Assembly: GCF_014636865.1 (NCBI RefSeq) | Contig: NZ_BMER01000001.1 | Coordinates: 1,538,718 to 1,602,717 of the forward strand | Direction: 5' to 3' | Length of the DNA stretch: 64,000 nucleotides | Source of the DNA: Parapedobacter pyrenivorans | GTDB taxonomy: Bacteria; Bacteroidota; Bacteroidia; Sphingobacteriales; Sphingobacteriaceae | Shown: one piece after another, positions 26,455-36,591 of the stretch | Layout of the letters: the number at the start of each line of letters is the position of its first letter | How positions within the stretch are numbered: position 1 is the first letter of the stretch | Notes under the pieces: model-generated | The model's input: only the letters and a program-made list of their open reading frames with translations | Told to the model about the DNA's origin: nothing | Database searches by the model: none | Translations under genes and position numbers: made by a program

Positions 26455-27654
26455 ATGATTGATGCAGCGGCACTGGCGGAGCTTTATAAAAGCCAGTTAT
26501 TGGATGATGTTATTCCATTTTGGTTGAAAAATTCGGCTGACGACGAATACGGTGGCTATTTTACCTGCCTAGACCAACGTGGTCGTGTATATGATACCGA
26601 TAAGTTTGTCTGGTTGCAGGCGAGGCAGGTATGGTGCTTTTCGATGCTGTATAACCAAGTGGCACAACGGCAGGAATGGCTTGACTTTGCGTTATCGGGT
26701 GCCAGATTTCTGATGGCTAATGGGCGGGATGCTGCGGGCAATTGGTATTTTGCATTGAATCAAGCAGGTATTCCGCTGACCCAACCTTACAATATCTTCT
26801 CGGATTGCTTTGCAGCGATGGCATTCGGCCAGCTGAATAAAGCTACAGGAGATGCGGCACATGCTGAAATCGCCAAACAGACCTTCCATCAAATCCTTCA
26901 GCGTAGCAGCAACCCCAAGGGGGCATATAATAAGCAATATCCGGATACACGTTCACTCCAGAACTTTGCCCTCCCGATGATTCTATGCAACCTGGTGCTT
27001 GAAATCGAACACCTGCTCGATCCGGGCGTGGTGGAAGAAACCGTCCGCTCCTGTGTCGATACGATAATGGATCGGTTTTACCAGTCGGAATCAGCTGTAA
27101 TTCTGGAGAACGTTACCCCTGATGGCCGGTTTTCCGACTCTTTCGACGGAAGGCTGGTTAATCCAGGCCACGGGCTGGAAGCCATGTGGTTCGTGATGGA
27201 CCTTGCAAAACGCTCGGGCAATGCGGAGTTGGCCAGGAAGGCTACTGACATTGCCATACAACTCGTTGAATACGGATGGGATAAAAAGCACGGTGGCATC
27301 TTTTATTTCCTCGATGTTAAAGGGAAGCCGCTGCAGCAACTGGAGTGGGATCAGAAACTCTGGTGGGTGCACATCGAAGCAATGATTGCTTTTGCGAAAG
27401 GGTATTTGCATACGGGCGACCAGCGTTGCGCATCGTGGTTTTCAAAGCTGCATGGTTATACCTGGTCACATTTTCCGGACGCACAATACGGCGAATGGTA
27501 CGGTTACCTCAACCGCAGGGGAGAGGTATTGCTACCTTCAAAAGGCGGTAAATGGAAAGGATGCTTTCATGTGCCTCGGGGATTGTTCCAACTGTGGAAG
27601 ACCATGGAAGCTATTTCGACAAGACAAAAGAAGTTGATGGTTCAGGATAACTAA
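26455..27654 (+). CDS. AGE family (N-acylglucosamine / cellobiose) 2-epimerase
   Basis: 399 residues, the usual length of the AGE family, an (alpha/alpha)6-barrel that epimerises sugars at C2 in the cytoplasm. The two catalytic histidines appear to be His239 (in NPGHGLEAMW) and His372 (in KGCFHVPRG). Their separation of 133 residues matches that of the known pair in renin-binding protein. LWWVHIEAMIAF and SLQNFALPMI are other family landmarks. Members act on N-acetylglucosamine, cellobiose, mannobiose or mannose, and this sequence does not decide among them. It opens PUL2, 2 bp before the sugar MFS gene, and diverges from the ROK regulator. Confidence 0.88.
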   Translation: MIDAAALAELYKSQLLDDVIPFWLKNSADDEYGGYFTCLDQRGRVYDTDKFVWLQARQVWCFSMLYNQVAQRQEWLDFALSGARFLMANGRDAAGNWYFALNQAGIPLTQPYNIFSDCFAAMAFGQLNKATGDAAHAEIAKQTFHQILQRSSNPKGAYNKQYPDTRSLQNFALPMILCNLVLEIEHLLDPGVVEETVRSCVDTIMDRFYQSESAVILENVTPDGRFSDSFDGRLVNPGHGLEAMWFVMDLAKRSGNAELARKATDIAIQLVEYGWDKKHGGIFYFLDVKGKPLQQLEWDQKLWWVHIEAMIAFAKGYLHTGDQRCASWFSKLHGYTWSHFPDAQYGEWYGYLNRRGEVLLPSKGGKWKGCFHVPRGLFQLWKTMEAISTRQKKLMVQDN

Positions 27655-27656
27655 TT

Positions 27657-28901
27657 ATGGCATTCGTACCTGTAAATAGCCCAATGGCGAATGAGACCAA
27701 TGGACGGTCGTATACACCGGCGTTAATTGTTTTGGCTGTACTGTATTTCATGATGGGGTTCATCACCTGTTTGAATGATACGCTTGTGCCATTTTTTAAA
27801 ACCGGATTTACGTTGAACTATGCGGAATCGGCGCTGGTACAGTTTTATTTTTTCCTGACGTATGCTGTCATGTCTATCCCTGCTGGAAAGATTGTGGAGA
27901 AAGTCGGTTATAAACAGGGAATGGTATTCGGTTTTGCTATAGCAGGGATTGGAGCGCTTTTGTTTTTCCCGGCCGCGTTATTGCATCAGTATCAACTTTT
28001 CCTCGGCGCGTTGTTTGTGCTAGCGATTGGCATCGTATTGTTGCAGGTGGCGGCAAACCCGTATATCACCTTGCTCGGCAAACCGGACACCGCCTCGTCG
28101 AGGTTAACGCTGATCCAGGGGGTGGGCTCAATCGGTACGACGGTCGCTCCACTGTTTGGCGCACATTTCATTTTATCGAGATTATCCGAATCCAATGCGT
28201 CTAGCGATGCGGTCAGCATGCCCTATCTGGCCATCGGCGGGATGCTGTTTTTGATTGCATTGGTTGTTTACTTTTTGGCGTTGCCTAAGGTTGCGAAAGA
28301 CGAAATGGAGTTGCGACAGCCTAATGGCCGTGCCCGTCAGGGGATCCATACGTTCCGTAACTTGAATTTCGGCTTGGTCGGTATTTTCATGTATGTGGGC
28401 GCGGAGGTTGCCATTGGTACGTTCCTGACCAACTACGTTGCCGATCGGCTGGATATCGGGGAGCATTCAGCGAATAACTACGTCGCTTTTTATTGGGGTG
28501 GGATGTTGGTTGGCAGGCTGATAGGCTCTGTATTGCTAAAGCTTTTCAAGCCGCAGCATGTGTTGGTGTTTGCTGCTGGCTCCGCTGTTGCTCTTATCCT
28601 GTTTTCTGTTTTTTCGAGCGGTTACCTCGCGGTATGGACGATGATTTCCGTCGGGCTCTGCAATTCGGTGATGTTTGCTATTATTTTTTCGTTGTCGGTT
28701 CAGGGTCTGGGACGGTACACGACGCAGGCTTCCGGGTTATTATCCACAGCTATTGTAGGTGGCGCGGTGATTCCATACTTACAAGGTGTATTGATCGATG
28801 TCAGCGGGTGGGAGCTCGCATTTATATTACCCATGCTGTGTTACGCCTATGTTTGCTATTATGGACTTTATGGGTACCGTGTGCGGAGTCCCGGCAGTTA
28901 A
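27657..28901 (+). CDS. Sugar:H+ symporter, FucP/NagP-like MFS
   Basis: 414 residues with about twelve membrane segments. LYFMMGFITCLNDTLVPFFK in segment 1 and LLQVAANPYITLLGKP near segment 4-5 are characteristic of the FucP family of fucose, glucose/galactose and N-acetylglucosamine importers in Bacteroidota. It would carry a monosaccharide or small glycoside across the inner membrane, feeding the epimerase encoded just upstream. The start at 27657, 2 bp after the epimerase stop codon, suggests translational coupling. An ATG nine codons later (27684) is an alternative. The sugar cannot be specified. Confidence 0.87.
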   Translation: MAFVPVNSPMANETNGRSYTPALIVLAVLYFMMGFITCLNDTLVPFFKTGFTLNYAESALVQFYFFLTYAVMSIPAGKIVEKVGYKQGMVFGFAIAGIGALLFFPAALLHQYQLFLGALFVLAIGIVLLQVAANPYITLLGKPDTASSRLTLIQGVGSIGTTVAPLFGAHFILSRLSESNASSDAVSMPYLAIGGMLFLIALVVYFLALPKVAKDEMELRQPNGRARQGIHTFRNLNFGLVGIFMYVGAEVAIGTFLTNYVADRLDIGEHSANNYVAFYWGGMLVGRLIGSVLLKLFKPQHVLVFAAGSAVALILFSVFSSGYLAVWTMISVGLCNSVMFAIIFSLSVQGLGRYTTQASGLLSTAIVGGAVIPYLQGVLIDVSGWELAFILPMLCYAYVCYYGLYGYRVRSPGS

Positions 28902-28967
28902 TCCTTACCTCTTAATGATATAAAAAATCCAATTACACAGACTTGAAAACCATTTTAACTTAAATAT

Positions 28968-31900
28968 ATGAAAGAAAAAGATACACGATTATGGCGCATG
29001 GGTACGTTGATCGGGCTCGTGCGAATGAGGTGGTTATTGGCCATCGCACTGTATGTGGTATTTGCCGGCCAACCGTTGTCTGCAACAGGGAAAGCATCCC
29101 TCCAGGACCAGGTAACGGGGCTTGTGGTCGATTCTTCCCGAACACCGTTAGCTGGTGCCACCGTGCTCATCAAAGGTACAGCGGTGGGAACGCAAACCGA
29201 TAAAGGCGGCCGGTTTGCTTTTCCGGGCGTCGGAAAGAATGATGTACTTGTCGTTACGTACACAGGATACACTACCCAAGAGGTACAGGTTACCGGATCT
29301 GATATGGTGGTGGTGTTAGAAGCAGACCAGTCGGCGTTGGATGAAGTGGTCGTCGTGGCATTTGGTACACAGAAGAAAACGGATATGGTTGGTGCTGTAA
29401 CGTCAATAAAGCCATCTAGTCTACGTGTTCCATCCAGCAACCTAACCACTGCACTGGCTGGCCAGGCCGCAGGGATTATTGCGTACCAGCGCAGTGGCGA
29501 ACCCGGGCAGGATAATGCGGATTTTTTTATCCGCGGCGTTACCTCCTTCGGAACGGGTAAGGTAGATCCACTGATATTGATCGATGGTGTTGAGCTGAGT
29601 ACCACGGAACTCGCGCGGTTACGACCGGACGATATCGAAAGTTTCTCCATTATGAAAGACGCCACCTCTACCGCACTGTATGGTGCGCGCGGTGCCAATG
29701 GTGTCATTTTCGTGACCACGAAACAGGGGAAAGAGGGCGCTGCTTCGATTTCCTTCCGTGCAGAGACGTCACTTTCCGCGCCGACTAAAAATGTGGAATT
29801 GGCCGATCCGGTAACGTTTATGCGGCTTTACAACGATGCGCAATATGCACGGAATCCGTTTGATGAGCCTTTGTATCCTACGGAAAAGATTGATATGACC
29901 GCTGAAGGTGTGAGCCCGGTGATTTTCCCGGCTGTGGACTGGCGGTCTGCATTGTTCAAAAATAACACCCTTAACCATCGCTACAACCTCAATGTTTCCG
30001 GGGGTGGGAAAGTAGCCCGGTATTACGTTGCTGGCTCGCTTGCGCAGGATAATGGGGTGCTTCGCGTTGACCCGGTCAGTAACTTCAACAATAACATCGA
30101 TTTAAAAAGCTATACGCTACGCGCCAATGTAAATGTCAATCTGACGAAATCTACCGAGTTGATCGTACGGCTAAGCGGCAATTTTGATGATTATACCGGG
30201 CCTATCCAGGGAGGAAGCGACATTTACAACACGGTGATCCGGACAAATCCGGTTGACTTCCTTCCGTTTTATCCGAAAGATGAAGCGCATCAGCACGTTC
30301 AGCACGTCATGTTTGGCGGGGTTTCGGGGAGAGCGTTCCTGAACCCCTATGCAGATATGGTTAAAGGGTATAAGGATTATAACCGGTCATTGATGATGGC
30401 CCAAATGGAAATAAAACAAGACCTGTATTTCCTGACCGAAGGGCTGACATTCAGATCCATGTTCAATACGAACCGGATTTCGCGCTTTGACATCGAGCGA
30501 GCCTATAAGCCGTTTTTCTATCAACTGGAGTCTTACGATAAGCGGACACTGGATTACGAAGTCGGGGTGTTCAATGAGACAGCGGGGGAGGAATTTCTGA
30601 GTTTTACACTCAATCCCGACCTACGTGAGCAGCAAACGGTGTTTTATATGGAGAATGCCTTGAATTATAGCCGGGTATTTAACGAACGGCACAGTCTCAG
30701 CGGGATGCTTGTGTCCATTATGCGTTCAGGGATGAATGCAAAGGCAGGTAGCCTGCAGCTTTCTCTGCCATCACGTAATTTTGGCGTGTCGGGCCGCGCT
30801 ACCTACGCCTTCGATAGCCGTTATTTTGCTGAGTTCAATTTTGGATATAATGGCTCCGAAAGATTCTATAAAGATAAACGGTTCGGCTTTTTCCCTTCAT
30901 TCGGGTTGGCATGGACGGTATCCAACGAGGAGTTCTGGAAGCCGTTCAAGGATAACGTGAACAACCTGCGACTCCGTGCTACCTATGGATTGGTGGGTAA
31001 TGACGCGATCGGCGAGGCAACGGATCGTTTCTTCTACCTTTCAAACGTTGAAATGAACGCGGACTACCGTGGCTTCGCATTCGGCCGCGAATCCGGACGA
31101 TTCTTGAACGGCATTGACATTACCCGGTACTCAAATATTGATATTACGTGGGAGAAATCGCAGAAACTGAACCTTGCACTTGAACTTGGACTATTCAACA
31201 AAATAACCGTGCAAGCCGATTATTTCAGGGAGAAGCGATCCAATATCTTGATGGACCGGGCTGATATCCCGTCGACGATGGGACTGACTGCGCCGGTACG
31301 TGCGAATGTTGGTGAGGCGGAGGGGCAGGGCATCGACGTATCCGTCGATTACGCGCATAGCTTTTCAAACGGACTTTGGTTACAGGCAAGGGGAAACTTT
31401 ACCTATGCGACGAATAAGTACCTCACCTACGAAGAACCGCAATACGAGCAGGAATGGTGGAAATCGCGTATCGGATATCCACTGAGCCAACAATGGGGCT
31501 TTATTGCCGAGCGATTGTTTGTGGATGATAATGAGGTAAATAACTCCCCCGCACAGAATTTTGGGACCAAGAACGTGGCCGGTGATATCAAATACAAGGA
31601 CGTTAATGGTGACGGTGAAATCACCGCCTTGGATATGGTGCCCATTGGCTATCCTACGGTTCCCGAAATTATCTATGGAGGCGGCTTTTCCATTGGCTTC
31701 AAGAATTTTGACTTGTCGGCGTTTTTCCAGGGTTCCGCTTATTCTTCGTTCTGGACGGGAGGGACAGCCTGGAACGCAGCGACCGGAGGGTATATTACCG
31801 GACCTGCGAACGTCGAACCTTTTGTGGGAGGAAAGCAGATCATCAAGGCGTACGCGGATAGCCATTATTCGTTGGAAAATCCCGATCTGTACGCACGGTG

Positions 31901-32180
31901 GCCAAGGTTTAGTACCGAGTCTCAGCAGAACAACACGCAGTTGAGCACCTGGTGGTTGAATAACGGGGCGTTTCTGCGGCTTAAGCAGGTTGAAATGGGT
32001 TATTCACTTCCTCAGCGACTTGCAGAGCGGATGTATATGAAGAACCTACGTCTTTACGTCAGTGGATCCAATCTGTTTTTGATCAGTGGCTTTAAGCTAT
32101 GGGACGTAGAGATGGGCGGAAATGGACTGGGCTATCCGCTCCAACGTGTCTATAACCTCGGTATAAACCTTACTTTCTAG
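28968..32180 (+). CDS. SusC/RagA family TonB-dependent outer-membrane transporter (PUL2)
   Basis: 1070 residues. A long basic N-terminus precedes the signal's hydrophobic core at about 22-38. Next come a carboxypeptidase-regulatory-like domain (VTGLVVDSSRTPLAGATV, about 48-115), the motif LDEVVVVAFGTQKKTD, a plug with PLILIDGVELS and FSIMKDATSTALYGARGANG, and the beta-barrel. No STN domain is present. It lies 66 bp after the MFS gene and 11 bp before its SusD partner. The pair imports an oligosaccharide or glycoside through the outer membrane. A later start at the internal Met in RMGTLIG is possible. Confidence 0.94.
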   Translation: MKEKDTRLWRMGTLIGLVRMRWLLAIALYVVFAGQPLSATGKASLQDQVTGLVVDSSRTPLAGATVLIKGTAVGTQTDKGGRFAFPGVGKNDVLVVTYTGYTTQEVQVTGSDMVVVLEADQSALDEVVVVAFGTQKKTDMVGAVTSIKPSSLRVPSSNLTTALAGQAAGIIAYQRSGEPGQDNADFFIRGVTSFGTGKVDPLILIDGVELSTTELARLRPDDIESFSIMKDATSTALYGARGANGVIFVTTKQGKEGAASISFRAETSLSAPTKNVELADPVTFMRLYNDAQYARNPFDEPLYPTEKIDMTAEGVSPVIFPAVDWRSALFKNNTLNHRYNLNVSGGGKVARYYVAGSLAQDNGVLRVDPVSNFNNNIDLKSYTLRANVNVNLTKSTELIVRLSGNFDDYTGPIQGGSDIYNTVIRTNPVDFLPFYPKDEAHQHVQHVMFGGVSGRAFLNPYADMVKGYKDYNRSLMMAQMEIKQDLYFLTEGLTFRSMFNTNRISRFDIERAYKPFFYQLESYDKRTLDYEVGVFNETAGEEFLSFTLNPDLREQQTVFYMENALNYSRVFNERHSLSGMLVSIMRSGMNAKAGSLQLSLPSRNFGVSGRATYAFDSRYFAEFNFGYNGSERFYKDKRFGFFPSFGLAWTVSNEEFWKPFKDNVNNLRLRATYGLVGNDAIGEATDRFFYLSNVEMNADYRGFAFGRESGRFLNGIDITRYSNIDITWEKSQKLNLALELGLFNKITVQADYFREKRSNILMDRADIPSTMGLTAPVRANVGEAEGQGIDVSVDYAHSFSNGLWLQARGNFTYATNKYLTYEEPQYEQEWWKSRIGYPLSQQWGFIAERLFVDDNEVNNSPAQNFGTKNVAGDIKYKDVNGDGEITALDMVPIGYPTVPEIIYGGGFSIGFKNFDLSAFFQGSAYSSFWTGGTAWNAATGGYITGPANVEPFVGGKQIIKAYADSHYSLENPDLYARWPRFSTESQQNNTQLSTWWLNNGAFLRLKQVEMGYSLPQRLAERMYMKNLRLYVSGSNLFLISGFKLWDVEMGGNGLGYPLQRVYNLGINLTF

Positions 32181-32191
32181 AAAATACAGCA

Positions 32192-34090
32192 ATGAACGCA
32201 ATCAAAACGATTATATGCGGTGCAGTTTTATCGCTAACAGTATCCTGTCAAAAATACCTGGATATTGTCCCCGATAATATTGCCACGGTTGAATATGCTT
32301 TCCGTATGCGGGTAACCGCAGAAAAGTACCTGTTTACCTGCTACTCCTTCCTGCCAAGAATGGGCGACATGTACCAAAATCCAGCCATGTTCGGCGGCGA
32401 TGAACTCTGGCTTTCGGCAGATAAGTCATGGTGGCCAAACTGGGTGGTCGCCCTGGGGAACCAAAACGTGAATAATCCGGTATTGGATTATTGGAACGGT
32501 GCCAATTCCGCTATGGCATTGTGGACTGGCATTAGCCAATGCAATATCTTTCTCGAGCATATCGATCAAGTTCCCGATATGGACGATCGCGAAAAGGCAC
32601 AATGGGCGGCGGAAGCAAAATTTCTAAAGGCCTATTATCATTTTTTCTTGCTGCGGATGTATGGACCTATTCCGATCATCGATGAGAATCTGCCGATTTC
32701 GGCATCGGGAGAGGAAGTCCGTGTCATCCGGAGGCCTGTCGACGAAGTGTTTGAATATGTTGTTAACCTGCTGGATGAACTTGCGCCGGATTTGCCAAAC
32801 GAGGTGCGTGACGAAAACTCCGAACTGGGCAGAATTACGAAACCCATCGCGATCGGAATGAAGGCGAAAGTGCTTACCTATGCGGCTAGCCCGCTGTTTA
32901 ATGGAAATACGGACTATGCCGGGTTCACCAATCGTGACGGCATCCCGTTGTTCAATACAACCTACAGCGCTGAAAAATGGGTTCGGGCTGCCGAGGCCTG
33001 TAAAGCGGCAATCGAGCTATGCCACTCGCTTGGTTATGCGTTGTATGAATTTGAAGGGAGCCAACAGACACGCAATATTTCCGCTGACACCAAACTTCAT
33101 CTAACCACCAGAGGGACGATTACTGAGCGGTGGAATAATGAAATTATCTGGGCGAATACGGGAAGTACAACGCGTGACCTGCAAGTATGGGCTGCCCCCA
33201 GGGTCTTGGAACCGTCACACGTCGGTAACCAGGAGCCCAATGGCAGTATCGGTGTGACGATGAAAGTTGTCAACCTCTTCTATTCGAAAAACGGTGTGCC
33301 CATTGATGAAGATGTGACGTACAACTATTCGGAACGCTACGCCTTGCGGACAAGTACTGCCAGTGAAAAATACCAGATCAAAGAAGGATACACCACGTCC
33401 CAGCTGAATTTCGACCGGGAACCACGGTTTTATGGTACACTGGGCTTTGATGGCGGTGTTTGGTACGGGCAGGGACGGTTTGACGATAATGACCCTTACT
33501 ACCTGCAGATCAAGAAAGAACAGATAGGCGGTAAGATTCAGGTGGGGTGGCACTCGGTAACCGGATACTATGCAAAGAAGTGGATTAATTATACGAATAC
33601 GTCGGTAAATACGGGCACATATACGTCAATCAATTGGCCTTGGGTGATGCTTCGCTTGGCGGATTTATACCTGCTTTATGCGGAAGCGCTTAATGAGGCC
33701 CAAGGGCCGAATCCAGAGAGCATTCGTTACGTCGACCTGGTCAGGGAAAAGGCTGGTCTGGATGGGGTGGTCGATTCATGGGCCAATTTTTCCAAAAATC
33801 CGCAAAAGCCGTCAACCGTGGGTGGGTTGCGGGAAATCATTCACCGTGAGCGGAATATTGAACTCGCTTTAGAAAGTCAGCGGTTTTGGGACCTCCGCCG
33901 GTGGAAGACCGCCCCGGAGGAATTGAATCAGTCGATTTCGGGTTGGGATGTCGACCAGGTCACTCCAGAGGCATACTATCGTGTGCGTATACTGTACGAT
34001 CAAACGTTCGGGCTTAAAGATTATTTCTGGCCAATCAGGGAGAACGATCTGATCGTGAATAAAAATCTTACTCAAAACCCCGGTTGGTAA
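32192..34090 (+). CDS. SusD/RagB family outer-membrane lipoprotein (PUL2)
   Basis: 632 residues. Signal peptide with lipobox TVSC (Cys19), then QKYLDIVPDN, the usual start of mature SusD. TPR-like helices include AKFLKAYYHFFLLRMYGPIP. The conserved SusD block near the C-terminus reads IIHRERNIELALESQRFWDL, followed by RRWKTA. It ends in LTQNPGW. It forms the substrate-binding lid of the adjacent SusC channel. It is 11 bp downstream of SusC and 44 bp upstream of the first discoidin-like lipoprotein. Confidence 0.95.
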   Translation: MNAIKTIICGAVLSLTVSCQKYLDIVPDNIATVEYAFRMRVTAEKYLFTCYSFLPRMGDMYQNPAMFGGDELWLSADKSWWPNWVVALGNQNVNNPVLDYWNGANSAMALWTGISQCNIFLEHIDQVPDMDDREKAQWAAEAKFLKAYYHFFLLRMYGPIPIIDENLPISASGEEVRVIRRPVDEVFEYVVNLLDELAPDLPNEVRDENSELGRITKPIAIGMKAKVLTYAASPLFNGNTDYAGFTNRDGIPLFNTTYSAEKWVRAAEACKAAIELCHSLGYALYEFEGSQQTRNISADTKLHLTTRGTITERWNNEIIWANTGSTTRDLQVWAAPRVLEPSHVGNQEPNGSIGVTMKVVNLFYSKNGVPIDEDVTYNYSERYALRTSTASEKYQIKEGYTTSQLNFDREPRFYGTLGFDGGVWYGQGRFDDNDPYYLQIKKEQIGGKIQVGWHSVTGYYAKKWINYTNTSVNTGTYTSINWPWVMLRLADLYLLYAEALNEAQGPNPESIRYVDLVREKAGLDGVVDSWANFSKNPQKPSTVGGLREIIHRERNIELALESQRFWDLRRWKTAPEELNQSISGWDVDQVTPEAYYRVRILYDQTFGLKDYFWPIRENDLIVNKNLTQNPGW

Positions 34091-34134
34091 TTGAACGACG
34101 GAAATTTTGTATTAATCAAGAAATTGAATAGGCA

Positions 34135-35325
34135 ATGAAAAAGAAACAATTAACGTTCATGATCGCCGGCTTTCTGCTGATTGTAGCAGGTTGTAAGGAT
34201 ACGGCGATGGGACCGTTGGCAACGAACGGCGATATACCGGGAGTTATTTCCAATTTACAAGTGACGAATGTAGCAGGTGGTGCAAAGATTACCTATACGC
34301 TGCCTGATGACGAAGATGTGTTGTATGTCGTCGCCGAATTTATATCCGCATCGGGAGCGGCACGCACAGTGAAAGCATCCGCTTATACAAACTATATCAT
34401 ATTGGATGGCTTTGCTGATACCCAGCCCAGAGAAGTAACCCTCTACGCAGTTAACCGCTCAGAAAGCCGGTCCAAGCCGGTGGCTGTAAACATCAACCCG
34501 CTCAAAGCCAATCTGCATGTCGTGTATGAGTCGCTGAAAGTGCGGGAAACTTTCGGAGGAATCAATGCATTGTTTACCAATGATGAAAGTGGTGAGTATG
34601 TTTTTTATACGCTGATCAAAGATGAAGATGGTGGATGGGTCTCTTATGACCGGCTTTATACCAACGCCAAGGAACGGGACTATTCCGTCAGAGGACTGGA
34701 ATCCGAACCAACCGACTTTGCGTTTTTCTTTACCGATAAATGGAAAAACTCGTCGGATACACTTTTTACAACGATGACCCCCTTGTTTGAGGTAGCACTC
34801 GACAAGTCAAAATGGAAACATCTTCCCTTGCCAAACGATACGTATGTCCCGGAGTTCGCTGATTGGCGGGTCGAAAACCTATGGGATGGAACGACAGGGT
34901 TGATTTTTTACGTAAAACCAAATTTGGAAGACTTAGCACTGCCCAACTGGTTTACGATTGACCTGGGTCAGGAAGCGAAGTTCAGCCGTATCCGGGTGAA
35001 CCAGTTGTCCCATAACGATGCTTGGATGTTCCAGGGCGGCGCCCCCAAGGAGTTTGAGGTGTATGGCAGTAATGCCCCTGCAGCAGATGGTAGCTGGGAC
35101 AGTTGGACGTTGTTGTCTGAATACGAGTCTGTTAAACCTTCCGGGCGCCCATTAGGCGATTTATCCAATGAGGATAGGGCTGTAGCCATAGCGGGGGAAG
35201 ATTTTACGTTTCCACTGGAAGTGGATTCGTACCGCTATATCCGTTTCAAAACCAAGCGGACGTATGGTGGTAACTTGAATGTGATGATCGCGGAGTTGAC
35301 ACTCTGGGGGCAACCGGTAAACTGA
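34135..35325 (+). CDS. DUF4959/DUF5126/DUF5000-type surface lipoprotein
   Basis: 396 residues. Lipobox VAGC (Cys20). An N-terminal fibronectin-like domain (PGVISNLQVTNVAGGAKITY, about 35-115) and a second beta-domain (about 120-215) fit DUF4959 and DUF5126. The C-terminal ~165 residues form a discoidin-like (F5/8 type C) DUF5000 domain with NWFTIDLGQEAKFSRIRVNQ and RYIRFKTKRTYGGNLNVMIA. This architecture is common just downstream of SusC/SusD, where it is thought to bind glycan at the cell surface. The C-terminal domain is about 60% identical by eye to that of the next gene; the N-terminal parts differ. Confidence 0.85.
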   Translation: MKKKQLTFMIAGFLLIVAGCKDTAMGPLATNGDIPGVISNLQVTNVAGGAKITYTLPDDEDVLYVVAEFISASGAARTVKASAYTNYIILDGFADTQPREVTLYAVNRSESRSKPVAVNINPLKANLHVVYESLKVRETFGGINALFTNDESGEYVFYTLIKDEDGGWVSYDRLYTNAKERDYSVRGLESEPTDFAFFFTDKWKNSSDTLFTTMTPLFEVALDKSKWKHLPLPNDTYVPEFADWRVENLWDGTTGLIFYVKPNLEDLALPNWFTIDLGQEAKFSRIRVNQLSHNDAWMFQGGAPKEFEVYGSNAPAADGSWDSWTLLSEYESVKPSGRPLGDLSNEDRAVAIAGEDFTFPLEVDSYRYIRFKTKRTYGGNLNVMIAELTLWGQPVN

Positions 35326-35352
35326 GTTTAGATACACAAAACAAGACTAATC

Positions 35353-36591
35353 ATGAAAACCAATCAAATGCGATTGCATATAACGGGTCTTTCCACTGTC
35401 ATTATTGGGCTGTTGGCAATCGTCAGCTGCAAAAAGATGGATGACCAATATCGGGCATTCATCGAAGGTGGCGAAACCATCTATGTAGGAAAGACAGACT
35501 CCTTGGCTGTCCATGGTGGAAACGGCCGGGTGGAGGTTTCCTGGCTGCTGATCTCCGATCCCAAGGTAACCGGGTATCGGTTATTCTGGAACAACGGTAA
35601 AGACTCCTTACAAGGCGATCTCTCGAAAACATCGACAATCGATACCGTACGCGTAACCATTACGGATCTAGCCGAGGGTATTCATCATTTTGATGTCTTC
35701 CTGTTCGACCGCTACGGTAATTCTTCAGTTAAATCTTCCATTAGTGGAAAGTCGTACGGGGAGCGTTACCAGCGTTCCCTGTTGAATCGGGCATACCGAA
35801 CGATTCGACGGATAGGCAATGATTTGGAAATCGGTTGGATGCCTGCAGATAATACGATGGCCGATGTTGAACTCCACTATGTGGCGGAAAATGGCGAAAA
35901 TGTTGTACATCAAGTAGCGCCATACCGGGTCCTGGATACGTTGTCTAACTTTCCGCGGGCTGGGAAATTTACCTATCGGACAGCCTTCCTACCGGAAGCA
36001 GCTGCATTGGATACGTTCTATTCGGAGCAAGAGGTCTTTCAGGAGGTGCTTGAGGAAGCATTGCTCGACAAAGCCGTGTGGTCACTCAACGCCTTGCCAT
36101 CTGATACGTACCTGCCGGAATTCAATGATTGGAAAATCGAGAACCTCTGGGATAATCAGATTAGCAGTCCCAACTTCTTTTACATGAATCCCAATCTCCC
36201 TGAGCTGTCGCTTCCCAATTGGTTTACCTTGGATTTAGGCTACGCAAGCCGACTGACAAAAATCACGGTAAACCAGCTCTCCCATGATCCCTATTGGATG
36301 TTTAATGTTGGTGCTCCTAAACAATTTGAAATCTATGGTAGCAATGATCCAGCTTCAGACGGTAGCTGGGATAGCTGGACGCTCTTGGGTACGTTCGAGT
36401 CTGTGAAGCCTTCCGGTTTGCCTGTTGGCGAAGTATCCGAACAAGACGCAGCCATTGCCGTTGCAGGTGAAACGTTTAATTTCCCAGCTACGGATAAGTT
36501 CTACCAATACATTCGGTTTAAGACAAACGCCACGTGGGGCGGCAACCTGAATGTCATGATCGCGGAATTAACATTTTGGGGTTATCAATAA
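35353..36591 (+). CDS. DUF4998/DUF5000-type surface lipoprotein
   Basis: 412 residues. Signal peptide with lipobox IVSC (Cys27), then KKMDDQYRAFIEGGETIYVG, a typical DUF4998 start, continuing through fibronectin-like beta-sandwiches to about residue 235. The C-terminal discoidin-like domain (about 240-412; NWFTLDLGYASRLTKITVNQ, QYIRFKTNATWGGNLNVMIA) is a close copy of that in the preceding gene. Probably a second surface glycan-binding lipoprotein of the same locus with a different N-terminal half. The stop codon directly abuts the ATG of the next gene, so translation is probably coupled. Confidence 0.83.
   Translation: MKTNQMRLHITGLSTVIIGLLAIVSCKKMDDQYRAFIEGGETIYVGKTDSLAVHGGNGRVEVSWLLISDPKVTGYRLFWNNGKDSLQGDLSKTSTIDTVRVTITDLAEGIHHFDVFLFDRYGNSSVKSSISGKSYGERYQRSLLNRAYRTIRRIGNDLEIGWMPADNTMADVELHYVAENGENVVHQVAPYRVLDTLSNFPRAGKFTYRTAFLPEAAALDTFYSEQEVFQEVLEEALLDKAVWSLNALPSDTYLPEFNDWKIENLWDNQISSPNFFYMNPNLPELSLPNWFTLDLGYASRLTKITVNQLSHDPYWMFNVGAPKQFEIYGSNDPASDGSWDSWTLLGTFESVKPSGLPVGEVSEQDAAIAVAGETFNFPATDKFYQYIRFKTNATWGGNLNVMIAELTFWGYQ

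Noticed and set aside
28955-29719. 254-codon open frame antisense to the PUL2 SusC gene
   Set aside because: Low-complexity Thr/Ser/Pro-rich translation lying wholly over the conserved plug region of SusC; a codon-bias shadow.
26455-34090. Sialic-acid (nan) locus, because AGE epimerase, MFS and SusC/D occur together
   Set aside because: No N-acetylneuraminate lyase, sialidase or sialate esterase is visible, so the sugar cannot be named.
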